DNA from: Limnochordia bacterium
GTDB taxonomy: Bacteria > Bacillota > Limnochordia > Darwinibacteriales > DTU012
Direction: 5' to 3'
NCBI GenBank assembly: GCA_007116995.1
Contig: SKHL01000170.1
Span: 1-11,794, forward strand
Length of the DNA stretch: 11,794 bases
Shown: piece by piece, positions 5,337-11,794 of the stretch
How positions within the stretch are numbered: the stretch's first letter is position 1
Layout of the letters: every line of letters begins with the position of its first letter
The notes under the pieces: model-generated
The model's input: the letters and a program-made list of their open reading frames with translations, nothing else
The model's database searches: none
Told to the model about the DNA's origin: nothing
Made by a program: the position numbers and the translations under genes

Positions 5337-8021
5337 CTAACGCTGATCCAGATCCTTACGCTTTGCTACCGACTCTTCGACTTTCCGTACTCTCTCTATC
5401 TGCTCGGATCTAGCATCTCGACGTTGCTTCAGATTACGCTGGAGCTGCACCCAGGGCCACATTAGTGAAGACCCAGTAATAATTCTGATCCCCACATCTA
5501 ACACAAACAAGAGAATTGCTGCCAGTACAAACCAAGACCAGATAGGGATGGAGCTGTGATAAAATGTATCCCGAAGTAAGAAAACCTCATCTGGGTAAGT
5601 TAACTCCCGCCCTGTCGTAACTTCAGCTATCCGACTGAGTAAGTCATTATCCATTTCAGGTAATCCGTATTCCGGCGAATATGGGACTACGAGACCGGTC
5701 TGCATAATTCGCTCTTGTTCATCCCATTCCCAATTAATGTGAATTGAGTAGGTTCCAACCTGCGAAACGGGAAAACTACCCTTATATTCACCGGGTCCCG
5801 TTTGCCTTAGATTCACTCGCCCTAAATCTCCCTGGGGTCCGCTTACACCTGCACTAAGAGACAAGAAATTTAGAAAGTTGCCTTGCTCGTCTAGGGCATC
5901 AATAATAATGGTTGCAGTTCCATCTTCCCAGTAAACTCGGGGAAAGAGCGGTTCTAGTGTATCATCAGGTAGTGCATACTGTACCATTTGACCCATTAGA
6001 GCGGCATACTCTGGTGTGTCTATCCAGTCATGCAACCATTCGTCTCCGATATCCGATAGAAAGCTAACCGTTCGACCAAGCCCATACCGCCAGCTTGCTA
6101 GAAGCGGTGCACGGTCTGGTGTGATCAGGTGAACATCGGCTAACTCTCTTGCGCTTGTATTGATAAAGCCATGGATAGGCGCAACCCGATCCCACTCAAT
6201 CTGCTGTGATAGGACACTATCTCCAATTGGAATGGGATAGAAGGACTCTTCCGACATAGCCTGTCGAATGATACGATTTGTTTCGGAAACGAAAATCTGA
6301 GTAATCTCCGTCATGTCTACAGTATGATAGAGCTCACCCCCGCCCCAACGGGCTAAATCATCCATTAATTGAAGATCCACATCCTCACCAATGGCTACTG
6401 AACTAAGCGTAATCCCACTACCTAAAATGGTTTGGGCTATTTCTTGGTATGGAGCGTCCACTGAGATTCCATCGGACAATAGAATCAAATGACGAATGGC
6501 AGTCTTCTCATTATCCATCGCTTCAAATGCCTGTTGTAGAGCTGGATAAATATGGGTTCCACCCCCTGGTTCTAAAGGTGCAAGTTGACCCATGATCCTG
6601 TCCTTGTCATCCGCCGCCTGCATGGGCACGATCCACTGGGGTCTAGTATCAAAGGCTAGGACTCCAATCCGTTCTTCACTCACTAACAAATCTACTACAG
6701 CAGCGGCTGCTTCTTTTGCTAAATGCATCTTGGTTAAATTGCGTCCATCTCGTTGCACCTCGCCCATACTTCCCGAGCGATCAATCACTAACAGTAAGCT
6801 CAGGGTAGGAAATAGAATCCTCTGTTCAATACGAGAATGCACTGGCAACATAGCTTCAAGCGGGGTATCTACATACTCGCCCACTCCAAAACTTGCTCTT
6901 CCTGCCAAGGCCACTAATCCTCCACCAAATTCTCGCACATAGCTTTGGAGCAATTGAATTTGTCCGCGAGATAGATTATAGGCTGGAATGTCATCTAGCA
7001 CTACAGCTACATAGGATTGCAATTCCCGTAATGTGTTAGGAAATGCCTGCACACTTCGAACTTCTACATCTAAATCATAGCCTGATAGGGCTCGAACGAA
7101 ACTGTCCCTTACAGATTCTTCGTCGCTGATGAGTAAAATCGGTGCTCGCCCCTGCACGATCACAAACCCTGCTCCCTGGTTATTAGCAAGAATTGTATCT
7201 GGTGATGCATCTAGCTCGACGCGATATCTGTGAAACCCCCCTGTACTCAAACGTTGGGTGTATGAAAACATTGTTTGTCCCGCAGCAATTGTCACTGCGT
7301 CCTCCGCAATAAGCCGGTCATTGTGATAGAGGCGCATAACGCCTATGGCTTCTTGACTACTAGCTACTCGTACATGCACGGGAAACTCTTGATCTCGTCG
7401 TACTCTAGGAGGAAGGATTACTTGATCTACCAAAGTCTCTGGTCCTACTTCTCGTATTAAGGGATAGACATCGATGGGAATACCTTGTTCTTGAAAAACA
7501 AGAGCCGATCGGGCTGCCAAGCCCATATTTTCCTCCTCGTCACTAAAGAGAACGACACGGCGATTACCTCGTAGGGGCAGATTGGCTAACGCTAGTTCAA
7601 GGCCGGCCTCGATGTTGGTATAATTACGCCGAGGGATAGAGTGAAACGTAGAAAAGGACCCTCCAGCACTAGGGGGTGTTTCCAGCAGTGCATTTGCTCC
7701 AAAAACCACAATGCCTCCCTGATCCTCTGGCTCCATGGTGCTATTCGCCTCAACGATAAAATCTCGGACCTCGTCTAGTTGCTCTTGGCTGACACTCTCC
7801 GATACATCTACCACATACATTACTGTGGTTTCTTGCGATGGTAAGCCCTGATAGGGTTGGGCCAATGCGATCACTAAACAAATAAGTACTAGAAGCCGAA
7901 TCGCTAGAGCGCTTTTTTCCCTCAAGCTACGGGGACGTAAACCATACAAGTAAAAAACAACGAACAGGGGTATTAAACTAAGAAGCAGAAAATAAACAGG
8001 TTTTCCAAAACTAATTGGCAC
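5337..8021 (-). CDS. Large membrane protein with two VWA-like domains and a GATase-like domain
   Basis: An 894-residue protein. From the N-terminus (numbering from the GTG at 8021): two membrane helices (about 8-27 and 38-55); a first VWA-like domain with MIDAS D72-S74-S76 and D161 (FSDEEE); an Ig-like stretch (about 195-290); a class I glutamine-amidotransferase-like domain (about 292-394) without a catalytic Cys in GGGLVALAG; a second VWA domain with MIDAS DRSGS D414/S416/S418, T489 and D517; a beta-rich part (about 590-785); a C-terminal membrane helix (824-847) and a charged tail rich in K, R and E. Most of it should lie outside the cytoplasm. Fourth gene of the MoxR operon, 25 bases after the BatA-like gene. 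I start it at GTG 8021, because a GGGGGGG tract stands 5 bases upstream; the in-frame TTG at 8039 has no SD. A role in metal-dependent protein interactions at the envelope is inferred. Confidence 0.9.
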   Translation of the reverse strand: MPISFGKPVYFLLLSLIPLFVVFYLYGLRPRSLREKSALAIRLLVLICLVIALAQPYQGLPSQETTVMYVVDVSESVSQEQLDEVRDFIVEANSTMEPEDQGGIVVFGANALLETPPSAGGSFSTFHSIPRRNYTNIEAGLELALANLPLRGNRRVVLFSDEEENMGLAARSALVFQEQGIPIDVYPLIREVGPETLVDQVILPPRVRRDQEFPVHVRVASSQEAIGVMRLYHNDRLIAEDAVTIAAGQTMFSYTQRLSTGGFHRYRVELDASPDTILANNQGAGFVIVQGRAPILLISDEESVRDSFVRALSGYDLDVEVRSVQAFPNTLRELQSYVAVVLDDIPAYNLSRGQIQLLQSYVREFGGGLVALAGRASFGVGEYVDTPLEAMLPVHSRIEQRILFPTLSLLLVIDRSGSMGEVQRDGRNLTKMHLAKEAAAAVVDLLVSEERIGVLAFDTRPQWIVPMQAADDKDRIMGQLAPLEPGGGTHIYPALQQAFEAMDNEKTAIRHLILLSDGISVDAPYQEIAQTILGSGITLSSVAIGEDVDLQLMDDLARWGGGELYHTVDMTEITQIFVSETNRIIRQAMSEESFYPIPIGDSVLSQQIEWDRVAPIHGFINTSARELADVHLITPDRAPLLASWRYGLGRTVSFLSDIGDEWLHDWIDTPEYAALMGQMVQYALPDDTLEPLFPRVYWEDGTATIIIDALDEQGNFLNFLSLSAGVSGPQGDLGRVNLRQTGPGEYKGSFPVSQVGTYSIHINWEWDEQERIMQTGLVVPYSPEYGLPEMDNDLLSRIAEVTTGRELTYPDEVFLLRDTFYHSSIPIWSWFVLAAILLFVLDVGIRIITGSSLMWPWVQLQRNLKQRRDARSEQIERVRKVEESVAKRKDLDQR

Positions 8022-8026
8022 ATAAA

Positions 8027-8033
8027 CCCCCCC
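8027..8033 (-). promoter_or_regulatory. Ribosome binding site made of seven G, deciding a GTG start
   Basis: A GGGGGGG run lies 5 bases before GTG at 8021. It serves as the SD of the large double-VWA gene and argues against the upstream TTG at 8039, in which case the run would be coding. A homopolymer of this length can change by slippage. Confidence 0.6.
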
Positions 8034-8046
8034 AGACAAAAATAGA

Positions 8047-9876
8047 TTAACGGACCTGCGGTCTATGATATAAATAACCCTCTACGACCAGCAAGCTAAT
8101 GACGAAAAGAACTAAGTAGAACCAAATAGCGCGAGTGCTAGCGATAGCTTCACCAGAATCCACTGTCTGTAACTGTTGAGAATAGACTTGTGGTCGAAGA
8201 TCAGACTCCTGTTTGGACAGTAAATTTGCGACAAAAAAGTCCTGAGTATGATCAAACATATCTACAGTGTACACCCCTTGGTAGTTTGTGTTCTGAACCA
8301 AATAGCCACGAGGGCTTGAGTACACTGAAGCTGGTTCTTGCCGAGGATTTTCGATACCACTCGGAACCTTCCAAGGACGTCTAGGCACCTCGAAACTATC
8401 TCCTGAGCGAACCATTGCATAGTTAGCATCAAAGAACTGTGGATAAAACCAGGAAATAATGTTTGACCACAAGATGGGAAAGCCCACTTGCAAGGGCAAG
8501 TTTGATTCATCTAAATTAAAGGTAAACAACACCCAGCGAAAATCTGGTTGCTCATATACACTCAGCAACGGACCATGAACCGATGAAATAATGGAGTGAA
8601 AATCCTGAGGTAGCTGTAGGCGCAACTGACTACGTACTCGTAATTCACTAAGATCGACAAATCGCAATAATGCATGATTATTCCGCCAATCTGTCAATAT
8701 AGCTGGTTGACGTGCCAATGTGACACCTGAATCCAACTCAGGTGGTACTGCATGGATAAAGACTGCATTGTTTCGCACACCTTGGGGTGGAGTAATCCTA
8801 TCGAAAATGACCAGATCGTATAGGTCGATTTCTGCACCGGTGACAATACTTTTTGTGAACAATCGTATGTTGGGTATAGTAAGCAAAGCACGCTCTAAGA
8901 AGAAATTTCCTGAACTTACTAACAGAACCCGTAATCCATCGGCTAATCCTAAAGGTAAATAGACTTGATTGTCTAAGGCTAGGGCATCATCAGTGTGTAG
9001 GGTAACCTGATAGATAGCCCGCTCCATGGCTTGAATGGGATAGATGGCCGATTTACTCTCTTCTGGTTCTAACTGAATCGTATCACGCAGAATAATGCGG
9101 CCGCCCTGGCTGATTGTCAATGGTATGGTCACATCTGCATAGGAGAAATTGGTCACCTCAGCAAACACATGGTACTCACCGATATGACCAGTGGACATAC
9201 GCACATCTAATTCAGTAATACCCACATTTCCGGTATCTGCACCCCCTTGAACTATCTGAAAATCAAAGCGTCCATCATACGTAAAAGGCAGATAGGCTCC
9301 ATCGGTAAATAAACGAATTTCACCCCGCTGTTCATTGGCTAAGAGGACCTCGCTGATCTCTATCAGTCTAGTCAGGTCTAAGGGGGTATCGGTAACAGAC
9401 AAAGAGCGTAGATCCTCGATTATCTGGGTGTGATCGCGACTAAACTCAGTGATCACTCGTGATTGACCTGCAGCTAAAACTAGGGCAATTTCAGTCTCAG
9501 AGCTCATTTGCTCCACCTGCGCTACAGCAGTTTCAATTCCATGAGTAAATCGGTTAGGTACAATATCTGTAGCCTGCATACTAGCAGATCCATCCATCAC
9601 TAACACGACTCTCCTAGTTGTGTCCATGCTAGCAAAAAACACTGGTTGAAGCCATGCCAAAATCAAGACAGTTAATACCAATAGCTGCAAGAATAATAGC
9701 CACTCCGGTCGAATGCGATACCTAGGCCGAGGAGAACTATAATCCTGAATTATTTGCTGCCACAGCATAGTGGAAGGAACATGCAAGTCCCTGCGCCGCC
9801 CCTTTAATAAATAAAAAACCAGAATTAAGCCCAATAGAGAAAATAGATACAACGCGGATAGATTAAGAAATTGCAC
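8047..9876 (-). CDS. BatA-like membrane protein with N-terminal BatA region and VWA domain
   Basis: A 609-residue protein. The N-terminal layout is that of the BatA/aerotolerance-regulator N-terminal family: a membrane helix at about 7-25, the basic cytoplasmic loop GRRRDLHVPSTMLWQQ (26-41), and a second helix at about 58-78. A VWA domain follows with MIDAS D95-S97-S99 (DGSASM), T164 (TDTPLD) and D192 (FTDG). Then comes a beta-rich part (about 210-310) and a long region of unknown fold. A last membrane helix at about 582-602 brings a short basic tail into the cytoplasm. The start is GTG at 9876, sharing one base with the TAG of the DUF58 gene (TAGTG), with GGAGGGAGGG 8 bases upstream inside that gene; this indicates translational coupling. 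It is much longer than typical BatA (about 330 residues). It probably works with the MoxR ATPase and the next VWA protein. Confidence 0.9.
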   Translation of the reverse strand: MQFLNLSALYLFSLLGLILVFYLLKGRRRDLHVPSTMLWQQIIQDYSSPRPRYRIRPEWLLFLQLLVLTVLILAWLQPVFFASMDTTRRVVLVMDGSASMQATDIVPNRFTHGIETAVAQVEQMSSETEIALVLAAGQSRVITEFSRDHTQIIEDLRSLSVTDTPLDLTRLIEISEVLLANEQRGEIRLFTDGAYLPFTYDGRFDFQIVQGGADTGNVGITELDVRMSTGHIGEYHVFAEVTNFSYADVTIPLTISQGGRIILRDTIQLEPEESKSAIYPIQAMERAIYQVTLHTDDALALDNQVYLPLGLADGLRVLLVSSGNFFLERALLTIPNIRLFTKSIVTGAEIDLYDLVIFDRITPPQGVRNNAVFIHAVPPELDSGVTLARQPAILTDWRNNHALLRFVDLSELRVRSQLRLQLPQDFHSIISSVHGPLLSVYEQPDFRWVLFTFNLDESNLPLQVGFPILWSNIISWFYPQFFDANYAMVRSGDSFEVPRRPWKVPSGIENPRQEPASVYSSPRGYLVQNTNYQGVYTVDMFDHTQDFFVANLLSKQESDLRPQVYSQQLQTVDSGEAIASTRAIWFYLVLFVISLLVVEGYLYHRPQVR

Positions 9877-10748
9877 TACTTAAGCCCTCCCTCCTTGCGT
9901 AACGTTTGAAACATTACTTGCTCAAGGGGTGTATCTGTTGTCAGTTGTAGATGATACACTCCATAACGGTTAGAAAACTCTTTGATCTCTTCGCAATAAC
10001 TCTGGAGAGTCTGCTGATACTTGCCCACTACGCCTTCGCTAAGATAGACTTCTTTGGATTGCAAGGTCTCGGAATCAATCAGGTAGAGATCCTCACCTTG
10101 GGGTGGATTTATCTCATCCTGATTAAGCACTTGGATTAACCAAACCTGCCAACCAGCACTACATAACTCAAGCACTCCTTGTTGATAGCCCTGCGGATCT
10201 AAGAAATCACTAAGCACAACGACTAAACCAGACTGTTTATATTTATGCCCAAACAAAGACAAGGCATGGTTAAGGTCCGTTTTCTTATTAGGCTCAAGCT
10301 GCTCTAGAAAGCGAAAAAAAGACTGAGTCCACCCCTTCCCCTTGCGAGGACGTAACTCCTGTCCTAAGTCGGATCCAAAGGCTAGAGCCCCCACCCGATC
10401 AAGACGAGCTAATGCAATATAGCCAATAGCCGCGGCAAATTGGCAGGCATAGTTTAACTTAGTAGGTTGACCATAACCCATAGAACGACTTTGATCCATC
10501 AGAAAATAGACTAGGTAGTCTCTCTCTTCAACAAACTGCTTTAAAAATAGCTGTTCCAAGCGGGAATATAGATTCCAATCGATATAACGATAATCATCTC
10601 CCCGTTGGTATTGACGATAGTCGTTAAACTCCATACCTCCACCAAGGCGTTTACTAATGCGTTGACCGACTAAATGCGTGCTTTGCGTCTTCTTCACTAG
10701 TAATTCCAGATTTTCTAATAAACGTAGAAAATTATGATCTAACAGCAA
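9876..10748 (-). CDS. DUF58 domain-containing protein (VWA-like, MoxR partner)
   Basis: A 290-residue protein without membrane segments. The DUF58 signature is complete: GGGMEF then YRQYQRGDDYRYIDW (about 44-58), then a VWA-like core with MIDAS residues D85-S87-S89 (DQSRSMG), T157 (KKTDLNHAL) and D181 (LSDF). DUF58 proteins are nearly always encoded beside MoxR ATPases and are thought to be adaptors or substrates of them; no enzymatic activity is established. The start I choose is TTG at 10748, because the SD AAGGAG, which overlaps the stop codon of the ATPase gene as TAAGGAG, then stands 9 bases upstream. The in-frame TTG at 10757 directly touches the SD. The stop codon overlaps the GTG of the BatA-like gene by one base. 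Confidence 0.9.
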   Translation of the reverse strand: MLLDHNFLRLLENLELLVKKTQSTHLVGQRISKRLGGGMEFNDYRQYQRGDDYRYIDWNLYSRLEQLFLKQFVEERDYLVYFLMDQSRSMGYGQPTKLNYACQFAAAIGYIALARLDRVGALAFGSDLGQELRPRKGKGWTQSFFRFLEQLEPNKKTDLNHALSLFGHKYKQSGLVVVLSDFLDPQGYQQGVLELCSAGWQVWLIQVLNQDEINPPQGEDLYLIDSETLQSKEVYLSEGVVGKYQQTLQSYCEEIKEFSNRYGVYHLQLTTDTPLEQVMFQTLRKEGGLK

Positions 10749-10757
10749 TGCTGTCAA

Positions 10758-10763
10758 CTCCTT
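10758..10763 (-). promoter_or_regulatory. Ribosome binding site overlapping a stop codon, deciding a TTG start
   Basis: AAGGAG overlaps the TAA of the MoxR-type gene (TAAGGAG). With TTG at 10748 the gap is 9 bases; with TTG at 10757 it is zero. This ties DUF58 translation to that of the ATPase gene. Confidence 0.6.
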
Positions 10764-11754
10764 ACACAGATTCTGGAACTTTAGCTATGATCTGACCAAT
10801 AATCCGATCCACGTTTTCCTCCCCGGCTTCACCTTCGAAATTCAGCAGAACCCGGTGCACTAGGGCGGGTATTGCCACCTGCCGGATATCTTCATAGCTA
10901 ACATTATATCGCCCTGCCATAAAGGCTAGTGCTTTACCAGCTAAAATTAGGGTCTGGGCACCACGAGGACTTGCCCCATAGCGCACGAACTGTTTCACTG
11001 CCGCCACAGCCCCTTCGATTTGTGGGTGTGTAGCCATAACGACTCTCGCTGCATAATCCATCACTTCATTGGAAACAGGGATCTGACGCACCACCTCTTG
11101 GATCTCCTTTAGTTGGGCACCAGTAAGAATAGACTTTGCTTGAGTAGTACCTTGGCCGGTAGTTTTAGCTAAGATTTCCTTTAATTCCTCTAGACTTGGA
11201 TACTCTACCTTCGTCTTAAAGAAAAATCGGTCTAACTGAGCTTCTGGTAATGGGTACGTCCCTTCGTGTTCCAAGGGATTTTGTGTTGCTAAGACAAAGA
11301 AGGGGGTCTCTAATTGACGAGTCTCCCCCGCAATAGTAATACTTCGTTCCTGCATGGCCTCAAGCAAGGCGGATTGGGTCTTAGCTGTGGCGCGATTAAT
11401 CTCATCGGCTAAGACAATCTGGCCGAAAAGTGGCCCAGGTTGAAACTGAAAATAACGACGACCCGTAGTATCTTCCATCAGTATATTTGTGCCCGTAATA
11501 TCTGCAGGCATTAAATCCGGTGTAAACTGAATGCGAGTATACTTTAAATCAAATACTTGACCAATGGTGTTTACTAGCATTGTTTTCCCTAAACCGGGAA
11601 CACCCTCTAACAACACATGTCCATTGGATAAAATCGCCATTAACACTTGATTGACCGCACTGTCTAATCCTACAATTACCTTACCAATTTCCTGCTTAGC
11701 CTGATTAATCGATTGTTGATATGTCTCAATTTGCTGCGCACTAAATTCGCTCAT
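10762..11754 (-). CDS. MoxR family AAA+ ATPase
   Basis: A 330-residue cytosolic ATPase, the usual length for MoxR proteins. Motifs: Walker A GVPGLGKT at 51-58, Walker B IVLADEINR at 113-121, sensor 1 ATQNP at 156-160, Arg-finger candidate R176 in EAQLDRFFF, and sensor 2 ASPRG at 260-264, followed by the small lid domain. All residues for ATP binding and hydrolysis are present. MoxR ATPases form hexamers that act as chaperones or remodellers of VWA-domain partners, here probably the three proteins encoded just downstream. The start is ATG at 11754, with GAGGG 8 bases upstream. An in-frame GTG at 11769 overlaps that SD and is less likely. It is the first gene of the operon in the window; only 40 bases of upstream DNA are present and they show no clear promoter. 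The next gene begins 13 bases after the stop. Confidence 0.95.
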   Translation of the reverse strand: MSEFSAQQIETYQQSINQAKQEIGKVIVGLDSAVNQVLMAILSNGHVLLEGVPGLGKTMLVNTIGQVFDLKYTRIQFTPDLMPADITGTNILMEDTTGRRYFQFQPGPLFGQIVLADEINRATAKTQSALLEAMQERSITIAGETRQLETPFFVLATQNPLEHEGTYPLPEAQLDRFFFKTKVEYPSLEELKEILAKTTGQGTTQAKSILTGAQLKEIQEVVRQIPVSNEVMDYAARVVMATHPQIEGAVAAVKQFVRYGASPRGAQTLILAGKALAFMAGRYNVSYEDIRQVAIPALVHRVLLNFEGEAGEENVDRIIGQIIAKVPESV

Positions 11755-11794
11755 ACTTTTATCCCTCACTTATTCCATAGTTAATAACGTGAAA

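Noticed and set aside
5314..5341. Imperfect hairpin (ATTAGTGTTT/AAATACTAAC) over the end of the MoxR operon as a terminator
   Set aside because: The stem has a mismatch and a wobble, is A/T rich, includes the stop codon and has no U-run after it. I cannot support a terminator here, so read-through into the small unit is possible.
6592..6942. 116-codon plus-strand open frame
   Set aside because: Antisense to the second VWA domain of the large membrane protein; its composition looks like a shadow frame, and no SD is seen.
1..11794. Defence system, CRISPR array, mobile element or phage region
   Set aside because: No repeat-spacer pattern, transposase, integrase, nuclease or toxin-antitoxin pair is visible. 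The MoxR/VWA set resembles ternary systems sometimes discussed with stress or defence, but no effector domain is encoded here.

Overview
The window reads as chromosomal DNA of a Gram-positive-type bacterium, most likely a member of Bacillota with Clostridia-like content. The evidence is strong purine-rich Shine-Dalgarno sequences (GGAGG, GGGGG, AAGGAG), compact hairpin terminators, a CD3324-type small regulator and a stand-alone FMN-binding glutamate synthase. I cannot name a genus. Every gene I can support lies on the minus strand, so the window is read from right to left. I see no rRNA, tRNA, transposase, integrase, CRISPR array or origin.

Right half (about 5337-11754): a four-gene operon. 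It encodes a MoxR-type AAA+ ATPase, a cytosolic DUF58 protein with a VWA-like fold, a membrane-anchored BatA-like VWA protein, and an 894-residue membrane protein with two VWA-like domains on either side of a glutamine-amidotransferase-like domain. The junctions are very tight: an SD overlapping the upstream stop codon, a one-base stop/start overlap, and a 25-nt gap. The first gene starts with ATG, but the next three are best started at TTG, GTG and GTG. In this family the MoxR ATPase is thought to act as a chaperone or remodeller on VWA proteins through their metal-ion (MIDAS) sites. The exact task of this set is unknown.

Middle (about 4676-5263): a small unit with its own good promoter, a 32-codon ORF with a strong SD, a 22-codon ORF coupled to it through TAATG, then a CD3324-family HTH gene that ends at a hairpin. 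The two small ORFs may be one short gene broken by a frameshift.

Middle-left (about 2790-4640): two genes for exported proteins. The first is of unknown family and has a consensus -35 box, a 9-bp inverted repeat in the leader and a clear terminator. The second has a signal peptide and a C-terminal region like that of LPP20-type proteins.

Left (1-2695): a class II aldolase gene followed by a gene of the Anabaena sensory rhodopsin transducer (ASRT) family, ending at a strong hairpin. There is no rhodopsin gene here, which fits a sugar-linked role for the ASRT protein. After a control region with two striking inverted repeats comes an FMN-binding glutamate synthase-family gene that runs off the left edge.

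The most unusual items are the ASRT-aldolase pair, the palindrome-rich control region of the glutamate synthase-like gene, the possibly broken small gene upstream of the CD3324 regulator, and the double-VWA/GATase-like protein of the MoxR operon.
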